Source: Pirellulales bacterium
GTDB taxonomy: Bacteria; Planctomycetota; Planctomycetia; Pirellulales; JACPPG01
Length of the DNA: 64,000 nucleotides
Reading direction: 5' to 3'
NCBI GenBank assembly: GCA_036499395.1
Contig: DASYDW010000120.1
Span: 49,703 to 113,702, forward strand
The translations under genes were made by a program, and so were the position numbers. The notes below the pieces were generated by a model. The model saw only the letters and a program-made list of their open reading frames with translations. It searched no databases and was not told where the DNA came from. Of the stretch, positions 1-12,500 are shown piece by piece (the first letter of the stretch is position 1; each line of letters begins with the position of its first letter).

Positions 1-230
1 GCTTTTCGTCGGCCGAGAGAACGCGCGCCACCGGGACACGCGGCAGCCGACAAGAAACGATTTTCGCACGCCCGGGGGCGCCCCGCAAGTGAACGGTTGT
101 GCCAGCCGTGGTCGAATTTGGCAGAAGATTTGCCGCGCGTGACGCCTTTGCGGACACGGCAAGCGGTATCGTTCGATACGTGCCTGATCGTGACAGGCAG
201 AAAGTCGGACGGCGTGCCAAGGTGCAGGCG
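1..230. other. No gene recognised at left edge
   Basis: No reading frame here has a recognisable domain, and the frames that cross it are arginine/proline-rich shadows of the permease to the right. The stretch lies downstream of that minus-strand permease. A short GC-rich palindrome (CGGGG-GCG-CCCCG) sits near 73-85 without a T-tract, so it is only a weak terminator candidate. Confidence 0.4.
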
Positions 231-1613
231 TTATCGGCCGTCGCGCGAGATGAACGCCAACACCACGCCCGGGGCCATTAGTCCAGCGGCCCACAGCGCG
301 GCCCAGGAGCGAGCCTCGATGGCGTGCAGCACGCCGGCGAACACGATACCGGCCGCGCCCGTGCAGAATACGGCCGGCAACAGCGGATACCACGGCACTC
401 CAAACGGCCGGGTACGTTCCGGATCGCGCTCTCGCAGCACGATTACCGAAAGCCCGGTAAGCAGCAGAAAAGACCAGAAGACGGGTGTCGTAAAATCGAT
501 CAACCGCTGGAAGCCGCCCCCTTGGGTTTCGCTACCTATGACACCGAAGCCGACGACGGCCAGCAAGGTGCAAGCCGCTTGAATCACCAGTGACCAGGCG
601 GGCGTGCCGAAACGCGAACTCCAGCGACCGACCAGCGCAAATAGCGAATGATCGCGCCCCATCGCGTAATAAATCCGCGCCCCGGTGAAAATCATGCCGT
701 TGATGGCTCCCAGAGTGGAAATGCAAATCAATATTGCAATCCCTCGCCGCCCCCAATCTCCCAGTCCCAATGCCGCGACGTCACCGGCCACGGCGCGACT
801 GGCGGCGAATCCCTGCAGGCCTAGCGCGTGAACGAAGGCCAGGTTCACTCCCACATAAATCGTGGCCACGGCGAACACGCCCAGCAGTAACGCTCGCAGG
901 ATATTCCGTTCGGGATTGCGAACCTCGGCCGCGGCGTAGGCAATATCGTTCCAGCCTCCGTAGGTGAAGACGACCAGGATCAACGCCAGGCCCACGTTGT
1001 AATTGGGCGCTTCTTCGAGAGCCGGTGGCGCCTGTTCGAGCGGAGCGCGGCACGTCAAGCCGACGATCATGACGATCGATAATCCCAGCAGTTTGGCCGA
1101 GGTTAGCGCGTTCTGCGTCCATTTTCCTTCACGGACGCCGAGAATATTGATGCCGCTGATGACAAGCACCGCACCGGCGGCATAGATCGTGAACGAATAG
1201 GGCCCCAGCGAAACCAGCTGCGTGGCATACCGTCCGAAGACATAGGTCATGGCGCCGATCGAGCCGGGGCGAATCACCCACAGTTGGGCCCAGGCGAAGA
1301 GGAAGCCCAACGCCCGGCCGAAGGCACGCGTGAGATAGACATAGTCACCGCCGTCGGCCGGATAGGTTGTGGCCAATTCGGCATAGCACAGTGAGCCCAC
1401 GAGCGAAAACAGGGCTCCCAGCAGCCAACCCAGGATCAACCACACGGCACTCGGCACATTGCCCGCAATGACAGGCGTGGTTTCGTACAGCCCTGAGCCG
1501 ATGATGATGCCGACGATCATCGACGTGGTATCGAACAGCGACAACCGCCGCTGGGGCTGCGCGCCCGCGGCGGGTGGGGTGTTCGCGTCGGAAGGAATGT
1601 CGTTTGATGTCAC
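231..1613 (-). CDS. APC-superfamily amino-acid permease
   Basis: This is an inner-membrane transporter of the amino acid-polyamine-organocation superfamily, probably moving amino acids or polyamines by proton symport or exchange. The protein is almost entirely hydrophobic and fits about twelve membrane helices. Helix 1 carries the family signature for substrate backbone binding (GIIIGSGLYETTP), and the conserved loop after helix 2 reads ELATTYPADGGDYVYL. I chose the GTG at 1613, which gives about 460 residues and a short polar N-terminus before helix 1. An upstream ATG at 1712 is possible but adds a stretch that does not look like protein. Substrate cannot be told from sequence; LAT-like or AdiC-like members are equally possible. 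It stands alone, with no neighbouring metabolic enzyme to suggest a substrate. Confidence 0.85.
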   Translation of the reverse strand: MTSNDIPSDANTPPAAGAQPQRRLSLFDTTSMIVGIIIGSGLYETTPVIAGNVPSAVWLILGWLLGALFSLVGSLCYAELATTYPADGGDYVYLTRAFGRALGFLFAWAQLWVIRPGSIGAMTYVFGRYATQLVSLGPYSFTIYAAGAVLVISGINILGVREGKWTQNALTSAKLLGLSIVMIVGLTCRAPLEQAPPALEEAPNYNVGLALILVVFTYGGWNDIAYAAAEVRNPERNILRALLLGVFAVATIYVGVNLAFVHALGLQGFAASRAVAGDVAALGLGDWGRRGIAILICISTLGAINGMIFTGARIYYAMGRDHSLFALVGRWSSRFGTPAWSLVIQAACTLLAVVGFGVIGSETQGGGFQRLIDFTTPVFWSFLLLTGLSVIVLRERDPERTRPFGVPWYPLLPAVFCTGAAGIVFAGVLHAIEARSWAALWAAGLMAPGVVLAFISRDGR

Positions 1614-1793
1614 GTGGCAAAGGGCGCGAAGGGTCGAAGCCGCGGCAGTCTGGGGGGCATTGTAGCAAGACGAAGCGCGGCCGCGCGAAACCAGGCCGCG
1701 ATCGATGCCCACGAAGCGGCGGCGACTCTTGGCAAAGTGACAGAACGCGATTCGAAGAAATCGCCGGTGCGGACGCGAATCGGTGCTACCCGA

Positions 1794-1973
1794 TTAACGA
1801 CGCAAGGTATCGCCCGTGCGCAGGCGGGTCGCGATGCGCGGCCGATTGAGAGAATGCTCAGGCGAGTCGTCGCTGTCGTCGAGCGCGGGAATCGTGAATT
1901 CCCATAGCGCAAAAATCAGTGCGATGACCGCCCACAAAAGCGTCGTTCGCACTCGCCAGTTTCGGATATCCAT
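1794..1973 (-). CDS. Small single-pass membrane protein, unknown function
   Basis: This is a 59-residue frame. It has a basic start (MDIRNWRVR), one clear membrane helix (TTLLWAVIALIFALWEFTIPAL), then an acidic patch (DDSDDS) and a basic tail. The arrangement is typical of a small inner-membrane protein rather than a shadow, because the hydrophobic block is uninterrupted and bounded by charges. The longer frame beginning at 2033 adds an arginine-rich stretch unlike protein, so I use the internal ATG at 1973. I know of no family for it. It lies between the permease and a HEAT-repeat gene, and nothing ties it to either. Confidence 0.4.
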   Translation of the reverse strand: MDIRNWRVRTTLLWAVIALIFALWEFTIPALDDSDDSPEHSLNRPRIATRLRTGDTLRR

Positions 1974-2215
1974 AACCCGACTTTCCGCTGCGAAGTTCCT
2001 TGCAGTATGCTGACGCCTCGACCGGCGCCGCACGTGTCGACGCCGGCGTTGATCTTATCGATTCTGAAAGATGTATCGGCACGAACCAGTATGCGAAATA
2101 TATTCTTTCCCGTGCTAGCCTATCGGAATTGCTGGAAGCTGGGGGGGGCGGGCGGGATGGCTTCGCAATGCTACGAACCTTTTTCGCGGGAATTCATTAC
2201 CTGCAGAGGTGATTC

Positions 2216-2707
2216 ATGACGGCGGACCTGGCGGCAATGATCGGTGCCCTGCGTTCGAAAGACACGAAGGCCCAGGCAGCCGCGGCCCAACAACTGGCGC
2301 AGTTGGGTGAAGATGCGCAAAAGGCGGCCGTGCCATTGGTTGAAGCTTGCGCTGCCGACGAATCGATGCGCGAATGGGTGACCGCGGCGCTCGAGGGACT
2401 GGGCGCGCCCCAAGCGACCGATGTGCCAGCGCTCATAGCGCTCCTCAAACGGACGGAATTGGATGTCGCCTACTGGGCTGCCACGCTGTTGGGGCGACTG
2501 CACGCCGACGCGGCGCCGGCCGTGGCGGCGCTAGTCGAGGCGCTTGAGCGTCACCGTGAAGGTGCCGTGCGCGAGCGGGCCGCATGGGCGCTCGGGCAGA
2601 TCGGCCCTGCGGCCAGTGCGGCTCTCGCGCCGTTGCGGACGCTCAGTTCAGGCCACGGGCGGTTGGCACGCCTGGCAGGAGACGCCGTGAAACAGATCAC
2701 GAGCTGA
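2216..2707 (+). CDS. HEAT-repeat protein
   Basis: This 163-residue soluble protein consists of about four helical HEAT/PBS-lyase-like repeats, seen in units such as AQQLAQLGEDAQKAAVPLVEA, ALEGLGAPQATDVPALIALL and AAWALGQIGPAASAALAPL. HEAT solenoids serve as protein-binding scaffolds, and no catalytic residues are visible. There is no signal peptide, so it is probably cytoplasmic. A good ribosome-binding site (AGAGGTG) lies just before the ATG. The partner is unknown. It is transcribed alone, with about 800 bp before the next gene. Confidence 0.8.
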   Translation: MTADLAAMIGALRSKDTKAQAAAAQQLAQLGEDAQKAAVPLVEACAADESMREWVTAALEGLGAPQATDVPALIALLKRTELDVAYWAATLLGRLHADAAPAVAALVEALERHREGAVRERAAWALGQIGPAASAALAPLRTLSSGHGRLARLAGDAVKQITS

Positions 2708-3512
2708 AGTTGTCCGTATTTGCCAGCGCCGGTGACTTGCTCGTCGCAGCGGAACTGGGTGGGACATTTACCCCATGCCCGCTTTGTTCGATCGCCGCCC
2801 GTTTCGCATCGAACATATTTCTAACAATCCGACGTCGCTCCTGGTCACGATTGACCTCCCCGCCGGCTGGTAGGCGATGAAAAAGTAATTGTCGGTCGGC
2901 TTATGCCGTCGGGTTCACGCCGGCGCCTGTCGCGAACTGGCATCGGGAATGATGCCGAATCGCAACATCCTTGCGGGGTGGCGAGTTCCGTCCCCTCGGC
3001 TGCCCGATTTTTTCTGGCGTCGAGTCGGGCGAAACGCCTTGCAACCCGGGCAGATTCGACTGAACGGCGGTTTTTTTCGGGCGTTAGTGACTGAACAATA
3101 GACGCCCGTGCAACGTCTGGTTAGCATGAATTACTCTTCTCGACACGGAACAGTAATCGCGGTCGTGGCGCCTGGGAACAGGGCGTCCTCGGTCGCGCCA
3201 CAAGCCGGCGCAACATTTGCTTTTGCAACTTGGCGATGAAGATTCGGCAGTCGCAGGTCGAGAGGATCGGGGTCTACCGGCTACGGCCGGAACGCCTTAC
3301 CTGGGCAGCTATGCCAGGGCCGAGAGGGTTTTCGGCACTGGCACCGGACAATTGCGTCCGGCCGACCGCTTCCGCAAATGACGCGCGGCTTTATCAAGCG
3401 GATTCGTTGGCAGTAGCTCCTTGATTTTTTTTCAGAGGCTTGTAGGGCGGAACGTAGGCACCAATTCGCCGCGTCTGTGCTCCTTCGAGTCGCAACAGAG
3501 AGAGGCTAGTTC
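2708..3512. other. Gene-free stretch upstream of the giant surface gene
   Basis: About 800 bp with no convincing coding frame. The open frames here are short, overlap on several phases, and are rich in arginine, proline and serine. It probably contains the promoter and 5' leader of the very large gene that follows, but I could not pick out a convincing -35/-10 pair. Only the ribosome-binding site AGAGG about 7 nt before the ATG at 3513 is clear. Confidence 0.4.
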
Positions 3513-6500
3513 ATGGGTTTCTTCGGCTTTGGCGGTAAACGGGCCAAGAGAAACAAGAAGCGGAGCGCTCCGCGCCGGTTGTCGCTGTCGGTGCGCGGCC
3601 TGCACTTCGAGCCTCTCGAGCAACGCCAACTGCTGACCGTCACGGTCAATCCCATCACGGGGCCTGACCCCAACTCGGCGTACAACACGCCGTCGGGCAA
3701 GGACCTGTACGTCCCGCTGGTGGGTAGCGATACCGGAAATACGATTACCTACTCGGCCACCAGCAGCAATCCCAACGTGCAGGTGAGCGTGCTGACGGGC
3801 AATCCCGAGCTGATTATGAACGTCACCGGGACTGACTCGACCGGCGCAAGCTTTAGCGGCCAGTTGGTCTTCCAGTTGTTCGAGAATCTCGCGCCGCAGA
3901 CGGTCGCCGCGATCATCGCCAATGTGAACAACGGCGTTTATACGAACTCGTCCTTCTACCGCATGGAGACCTCGAGCTCGTTCCAATTGATTCAGGGCGG
4001 CATTAGCGAAGAATCGAACCCGCCCAGCGTGGCGACGGTGCCCAACGAGTACAACGCCAACATCGCATTTAATTCGCCGGGCCTGCTGGCGATGGCGGCC
4101 ACCAGCGCCCACGTTGCTTCGAGCGAATTCTTCCTTACGGGCCCGACCCAGCCTTTGTCGGCCGAGCCGCAGGCGCTGAATTTCGGTTACACGATCTTCG
4201 GGCAGTTGCTCAAAGGGCAGGATATCTACAATAAGATTCTCAACGTTCAGACGCATTCGAGTAGTGGCGTGAACATCGCCAATACTCCGGTCACGATCAC
4301 TTCGGCCTCGATCGTACAGAACGACACACAAAACGGCGTGCTGCAAATCTCGGAAGCGCCTGGGTTCACTGGCAATGCCACGATCACGGTCACGGGAGCG
4401 GGGTCGGACAGTACTTCGGCGCAGCAGACATTTAATGTCAACGTGATCGCGCCGGCGCCGCCGACCCAGGAACCACAGGTCCTGCTGGGAGCCGTCAGCA
4501 ATCTGACCACGCAAGCCGGCAAGGCGATTACGTTCCAGATCACGGCCAGTGACACTAACGGTGGCACCGCAACCTTCAACATCGGCGACCAGAACCCGTT
4601 CGGGCAGGCTCCCTATGCCACGCCGGCGAATGTCACCGTGACGATCGCGCCCGGCACGGGCAACACGGCGACGGTGACGTTAACGCCCAAGGCGGGCTTC
4701 ACCGGAACGTTGAATCTGGTGGCGCACGCCGACGATTCGAGTAGTGGTCTGCGCGACGCGCAAGATTTTACGTTGACCGTCGCCGGACCGATCACGGTAC
4801 AGACTGACGGCACCACACAACAGGTCACGGCTGGCAGCTCGTTGGGTGTGACGGGGTTGTCGATCACTGACCCTGGTTTGTCGACGACGAGCAATGTCAC
4901 GGCGACGTTCGCGGTGGCTCACGGCACGATCAACTTCTCGACAAGCACGACCGCCGGAATTACCAGTTCGCAGGTAACTGGTAATGGCACCGGCAGCGTG
5001 ACGATCACTGCTCCCTTGGCCGCGATCAACGCCACCTTGGCAGCCACGAGCGGCATTACTTACACGCCGTCTGCCAGCTTTGGTGGATCGGACAGCTTAT
5101 CGATCACCGCCAGTGATTCGGCTGGCAACACGAATACCAACTCTGTTTCCCTGGCGGTCTTGTCCAGTATTCTGATCAATGTGCCGTCGTCGTCGCTTGC
5201 GACCGCGATGGGTGCCGGACTAGCGATTGCGGGACTATCGATCTCGGACCCCGCCCTACCCGCTGCTAACAATGTGGCGTTCACGTTCAAGCCTCAAAGC
5301 GGCACGATTACGCTGGCGACAAATATTCCGAACGGCATCACGAGCGCCGAAGTCACGGGTAATGGCACTGGCACTGTCAGTGTCAACGCGACGCAGGCCC
5401 AGATCAATGCCACGCTGGCCGACGCCAACGGCGTCACCTACGCGCCGACTTCGTCATTCAGTGGCACGGACACCGTGCAACTGCATGCCTCGGATGGGAG
5501 CAATTCGACCGACAACGACTTCACCGTTACCGTCGGACTGTCGATCACGGCTCCGACGACGATCAAGGCACCGTCGGGGACCAATTTCGCGATCACCGGC
5601 GTTTCGATCACCGATGCGGCACTCCCCTCGACCGATACGATTACGCTGACGATTGCCGCCACGCACGGCACGATTAAGGTCGGCTCGACGATAACCGGCG
5701 GCGTATCTAGCTCGGGCATCACGGGCAATAACACGGCGACTGTCACGATCGCCGGAACCTTGGCGCAGGTCAACGCCACGCTCGCGGGCACCGGTGGCCT
5801 GCTCTATCGCTCGGCGAACGACTACGACGGTCCGGATACCATCACGATCACGGCCAACGATCAGTTGACCAGCAGCGGCACCAGCACGGTTGGTGTTAGC
5901 GTGATCGGTCCGTTGTCCATTAACGGTCCCACGAATGGCCTGGTGCAGGCCAACACCGTGCAGCATATCACGGGCGTTTCTCTCGACGACACCGGATTGC
6001 CGGCAACCGATAACGTCACGCTGACGTTCGCCGTGCAGAACGGAATCATCAATCTCAGCACGGCGGTCACGGCCGGCCTGACCGCGGCCCAGATCACGAC
6101 GAATGGTACCGGTAGCGTTACCATCATCGCGCCGCTGGCCGCGATCAACGCCACGCTGGCGGATGCCAACGGCCTGACCTACACGCCTCACACCGGCTTC
6201 AGCGGTGACGACACGGTTGCAATCACGGCCAGCGACACCGCTGCGAACAGCCCATCAACATCGATTTCGTACGTCGTGATCGGGCCGATCACTCTGACTA
6301 CGCCGCAGACTCAAACCGCGATAAGCGGTGGCTCGGCGTCCATATCCGGAATTTCGTTAAGCGATCCTGGCCTCTCAAGCCAGTCCGCCGTGACGATGAC
6401 GTTTAGTGTTGCCCATGGTTCGTTGACTTTTTCGACCGCAGTTTCGTTGGGCTTGGTAGACGGCCAAATTTCGGGCAATGGCACCAGCAGCGTGACCATC

Positions 6501-9500
6501 ACCGCACCCGTGAATGCCATCAACAACACCTTAGCCAATGCGAGCGGGCTGACCTACGTTTCGACTGCGAGCTTCAACGGCTCGGATGCCATCGCCATGA
6601 CGGTCAGCGATCCGGCGGACAATACGGCCACGGGAAGTGCTTCGATCGCCGTAGGACTGGCGGTCAACGCGCCGGCTTCGCAACTAGGAACGGCGAGCAC
6701 TGCGCTGGCGCTGACGGGCGTTTCGATCACGGATCCGGCGCTGTCGGCCAGTGGGACTGTCACCGTAAATCTGACGGCGACCAACGGCAATATTTTGCTT
6801 TCGACTGCTGTTTCAGGAGGTCTGACGACCAGCCAAGTGACTGGCAACGGTACCGGCACCGTGACGGTCACGGGGACCTTGGCCGCGATCAATGCCACGC
6901 TCGCGGCGGCCAACGGCCTGACGTACACGTCGACGGCCGGTGGTGCGGACACGGTCACGTTCGCGGCGTCCGATACGCTCGAGAGTCAGGCCTCGGCCAG
7001 CACAGCGGTCACGATTGTCGGCCCACTCTCGATTACCGCCCCCACGTCGCAGACGCTGACGACCGGATCGAGTGTGGCGATCACCGGCGCCACACTTGCC
7101 GACCCGTCGTTGCCGACCACCAGCAACGTCACCGTGACGCTCACAACGACGCTGGGGACCGTGGCACTATCCACGTCGATCAGCGGCGGCCTCACCGCCT
7201 CGCAGATTACTGGCAACGGCACCGGTAGTGTTACGATCACGGCTCCGCTGGCCGCGATCAACGCCACGCTGGCGGCGGCCAATGGGCTGACCTACGCGGG
7301 CACGACTGCTGGAGCCGACACACTCAAGATTCAAGCTCACGACGACGCGGGCAACACGGCAACTCCGACCAACACGCCGCTCTCGGTCTTTGGGCCGGTG
7401 ACGATCAACGTCCCCTCGACGCCGCCGACGCTCAAGACCAATGGCTCGGTCGCTATCACCTCGATTTCGGTAACCGATCCGGGCCTGTCGTCGACGGACA
7501 ACGTTACGCTCGTTTTGAATGCTGGCCATGGCACGCTGACGCTCTCGACCAGCATCACCAGTGGACTCACGGCGGGCCAAATCACGGGCAATGGCACCAG
7601 CAACGTCACGATCACGGCACCCTTGGCTGCCATTAACGCTACGCTGGCGGCGGCGGCCGGACTGACCTACGCGCCGACCACCGGGTTCAACGGCACCGAT
7701 ACGATTGGTCTGTCGGCCAACGACACGCATAACAACAGCAACACGGCCAGCTTCTCGGCGACGGCGATTGGACCGGTAACAGTGACCGTTCCCTCCGGCA
7801 CGTCGACGATCGGAAGCTCTGCCAACTCCTCGATCACCGGGATTTCGCTCACCGATAGTTCACTGCCCTCGACGAGCAATGTGACGGTGAACCTTTCGGC
7901 CGCTCATGGCACCCTCACGCTATTGACCAATGTCACCGGCGGCCTGACCGCGGCGCAGATTTCGGGCAATGGCACCAGCAACCTGACGATTACCGCTCCG
8001 TTGGCGGCGATCAATGCGACGCTAGCCGCGGCGAACGGCCTGGTTTACAAGGCCATCAGCGGATTCGCCGGCTCGGACTCTGTAAGCCTTACGGCTACCG
8101 ATCCGGTCAGCAACACGAACACGGCGAGTGTGTCGTTGGCCGTCGTGGGGCCGCTGTCGGTTACGATCCCGGCAACGCCGACCGTCAAGCTGAACACGCC
8201 GCTGGCGATCACGGGACTATCGGTTGCCGATCCGTCGCTACCGACAACCAGCAACGTTACGCTAACGCTGGCCGTGACACACGGCGTCATCACGCTGTCG
8301 ACCACGGTCACGAATGGTTTGACCAGCAGTCAGATTACGGGCAATGGCACGGCCAGTGTCACGATCACCGGACCCTTGGCCGCGATCGTCGCTACGCTCG
8401 CTGCTGCGACCGGGCTGACCTACACCCCAACGACTGGCTTCAGCGGTTCGGACGCGCTGAGCATTTCGGGTAGCGATCCGTTCTCGAACACCGCCACGCA
8501 GAGTCTCACGTTGACTGTGTTGGGGGCAAGCAATTCAAGTATTTCGGGCATGGTCTACCTGGATGGCAATCTCAACGGTCAGCTCGATGCGAGCGAGTCC
8601 GGGCTGGGCGGCGTCATTCTGATCCTGCAGGGGACGGACTCGCAGAACAACGCGATTGGACCTCTGGCTATAAAGACCGCCAGCAACGGATCGTTCCAAT
8701 TCAATTCGTTGCCGGCTGGCACTTACACCCTGACGAAGATCGCGCCTGCTGACCTGGTCGATGGCGCCGCCACGGTGGGCAGCCTGTCGGGAACGCTGCA
8801 GGGCAAAGACGTGATCTCCTCGATCACGATCGCCGCCGGCGCGGCGGGTACGGGCTACAACTTTGCCGAGGACGCGCTCGATCCTCACTTCGTCACGCTC
8901 GACATGTTCTTGAATACCTCGCCCACGCCGGTGCAGACGCTGGTGAATTACATTGCCAAGTCCTATGCCGATGCCGGCGTCTCGACCACGGCGCCTGTTG
9001 GCATCTCGGGCCAGGTGCCGGCACCGGTTGTCAATGTGGTAACCGCGGCCTTCAATCTGAATCAAGCCGGATCGAAGGTCGTCACGGGGCTGTCGGTGAG
9101 CGATTCTGCACTCTCGTCGTCCAGCAGCAATGTAACCGTCACCTTGTCGGTCGCCAGTGGTACGCTCGCCGTTTCGACGACGGTCTCCGGTGGCGTGACC
9201 ACCTCGCAGGTGACGGGATCGGGCACCACGACGGTTACCATCACGGCTCCGCTATCGGCGATTAATGCCATGCTGGCCGACCCGAACGGTCTGACCTACA
9301 CACCCACGTCGACCTTCAACGGAAACGATACGCTTGGCGTCACGGTCAATGACTTGGGTAACACGACCACGGGCACGCAGCAAACCGGTAACGCCAGCGT
9401 GGCGCTGCATGTCATCGCCGCGCCGGTCATTACTAGTGCCAGCAGTTCGGCCATCGTGCCGACCGGGTCTACATCGAATGTCACTGGGCTGTCGATAGCA

Positions 9501-12500
9501 GATAGCGCGTTGACCAATGCCAGCGGCAACGTCCAGCTGAACCTGGCCGCCGCGCATGGAACCATTAACTTGTCGACCAGCGTCAGTGGCGGGATCACCG
9601 CCGCTCAGATCACGAACAATGGCACGGCGAACGTCACGATCAACGCGCCGCTCGCCGCGATTAATGCCACGTTGGCGGCGACCGCGGGTGTGACCTTCAC
9701 GCCGACCAGCGGATTCACCGGCACTGACACGTTGGGCATCACCCTCAGTGACCTGGCCAATACGGCGTCCGGCGTCGCGCAGACCACGACCAAAACTGTG
9801 CCGGTGTCGATCGTCGGTCCGCTCGCGATTACCGCACCTTCGGGCACGCAGTCGGCAGCGAGTGGTAGCGCCGTTATCACCGGTGTCTCGATCGCCGATC
9901 CAGCGCTTCCCTCGACCAGCAATGTCACGTTGACCTTGACGGCCTCGAATGGCACCGTCGCTCTTTCGACGGCCATCAGTGGCGGTATTACGTCCACGCA
10001 AGTAACCGGTAATGGCACCGCCAGCGTGACGATCACGGCCCCCTTGGCCGCGATCAATGCCACGCTAGCCGGTGCGAGTGGTTTGACTTACACGGCCAAC
10101 AGCGGCTTTACCGGAACCGACACGCTGGGTCTGTCGAGCACCGACGTGGCGGGCAATCACGGCACGGCGACGGTCACGGTTTCGGCAACTGCCAAGCTGT
10201 CGATTGCCGCTCCGAGCACCTCGCAGTCGGTGGGGATCAACACGCCCAAGGTGATAACTGGTGTCACGATCGCGGACCCGGCGCTCACTTCGACCGGCAC
10301 TGTCACGCTGACCTTGACCGCTACCCACGGAACGGTCGCCCTGTCGACCTCGGTCACGGGCGGCGTCACGACGTCTCAGGTCACGAACAACAGCTCGGGC
10401 AGCGTAACCGTCACGGCTTCCTTGGCTGCGATCAACGCCACGCTAGCCGACGCGGCCGGCCTGACCTATACGCCCACCAGTGGTTTTGTGGGCGGGGACA
10501 CGTTGGCCCTCTCGGCCAGCGATACTTTGAGCACGAGCGCCACGGCGAGCGTCTCGATCACCGTCGCTGGTCCGCTGTCGAGCACGCTGGGGACCAATGC
10601 CCAGTCGGTCGCCGTCAACAGCCCTCTGGTGCTCTCAGGCATTGCCTACGCCGATCCGTCGCTGCCCACAACCAGCAATGTGACGGTTGTGGTTTCAGCC
10701 GCGCATGGCACCGTCACATTGTCAACGACGGTCACGAATGGTCTGACCACCTCGCAGATTACCGGCAACGGCACCGGCAGCGTTACGATCACGGCTCCTT
10801 TGGCCGCGATCAGTGCCACGCTGACTGCCGCGAACGGGGCGACGTATACACCCACCAGCGGATTTGCCGGCACAGATACGGTGGCATTTGCCGCCAACGA
10901 TACGTTTGGAAACACGAATACGGCCAGCATCACGGTCACGGTCGCGGGTCCGCTCGCGATTACTGCCCCCAGCGATACGCAATCCGTCGCGGTCAACGGC
11001 AGCAAGGTTGTGAGTGGCGTCCTGCTGGCGGATCCTTCTTTCCCGGCAACGGGAAATGTCACGGTGAATTTGACCGCGACCCACGGCACGGTGACGCTGT
11101 CCACCGCTGTGACCGGTGGTATCACGACCGCGCAAGTTACCGGTAACGGTACGGGCGCTGTGACGATTATCGCCCCCTTGGCCGCGATCAATGCCACGCT
11201 GGCTGATGCGGCTGGTCTGACCTACGCCCCGACGAGCGGCTACAGCGGCGCCGATTCGATCGGCCTAACGGCTACGGATTCGCTGTCGAACACTAACACC
11301 GCGACGATCACGATCAACGTTACCGGGGCGCTGTCGATCGCAGCCCCTTCCGACACGCAGTTGGTGGCCATCAATAGCACTAAGGCTGTGAGTGGCATCG
11401 TGGTCTCCGATCCGTCGTTGTCCAGCAGTGGAACGGTCACGCTGGTACTCACTGCGACGAACGGCACCATCTTGTTGTCGACCACTGTCAGCGGCGGCAT
11501 CACCGCATCGCAAGTCACGGGTACGACCAATGGCACGGGCAGTGTGATAATCACGGCTCCCTTGGCAGCGATCAACACGACGCTCGCCGCTATCAGTGGG
11601 CTGACTTATAAGCCGAACACGGGTTACGTCGGTGACGATACCCTGGCCCTGTCCGCTACCGACTCGCTGAGCAACAGCAGCGGCACTACTAACGTCGCGA
11701 TCCAGGTGGCTGGGCCGCTGTCGATGACGGTGCCGACAGACGAACTCGTGGTACCGCAGGGGGGCAGCCTGGTGGTGAGCGGTATCTCGCTGAGCGATCC
11801 ATCGCTACCAGCGACCAGCAATGTCACGCTAACACTGAACGTCAACAATGGCACGGTGGCCCTGTCGACCGCAGTGACCGGCGGCCTCACGGCGGATCAA
11901 ATCAGCAATAATGGGTCCGGCTTTGTGACGGTCACGGCCCCGTTGGCTGCCATTAGTGCGACGCTCGGGGACCCCGCTGGTTTGACTTACACGGCAAATG
12001 CGGACTTCACCGGGCCCGATACGCTGGTGCTGACCGGCACGGATCTGTTCGGGAATACGATCAGCAAAAATGTCGCACTCAATGTTGTAGCGCCGCTGTC
12101 GATCACGGCCCCGACCGACACGCAATTGCTGGCCATCAACGGCAGCAAGGTCATCAGTGGCGTGTCGCTGACTGATCCGACATTGCCTGCGGCAAGCGAT
12201 GTCACGCTGACACTGACTGCGACCAATGGCATCGTGAACTTGTCGACGGCGGTAACCAGCGGTCTAACGGCAGGGCAAATAACCGGCAATGGCACAGGCA
12301 GCGTGTCGATCACGGCTCCTCTAGCTGCTATCAATGCGACGTTGGCCGACGCAAATGGTCTGACGTACGCCGCCAATCATGGTTTCGCGGGAGCCGACAC
12401 TCTGGTCTTCACGGCCACGGACTCGTTGTCGCATAACGTGACCACCAATGTGACGTTGGCAATAGCCGGTCCGGTGGCGATCAACGCTCCGAGCAACACG

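Noticed and set aside
3432..4514. Long minus-strand open frame across the start of the giant gene, and many more antisense frames up to 14227
   Set aside because: They mirror the repeat periodicity of the giant gene, are rich in Arg, Gly or Val, and contain no domain. They are shadows of a strongly biased coding sequence.
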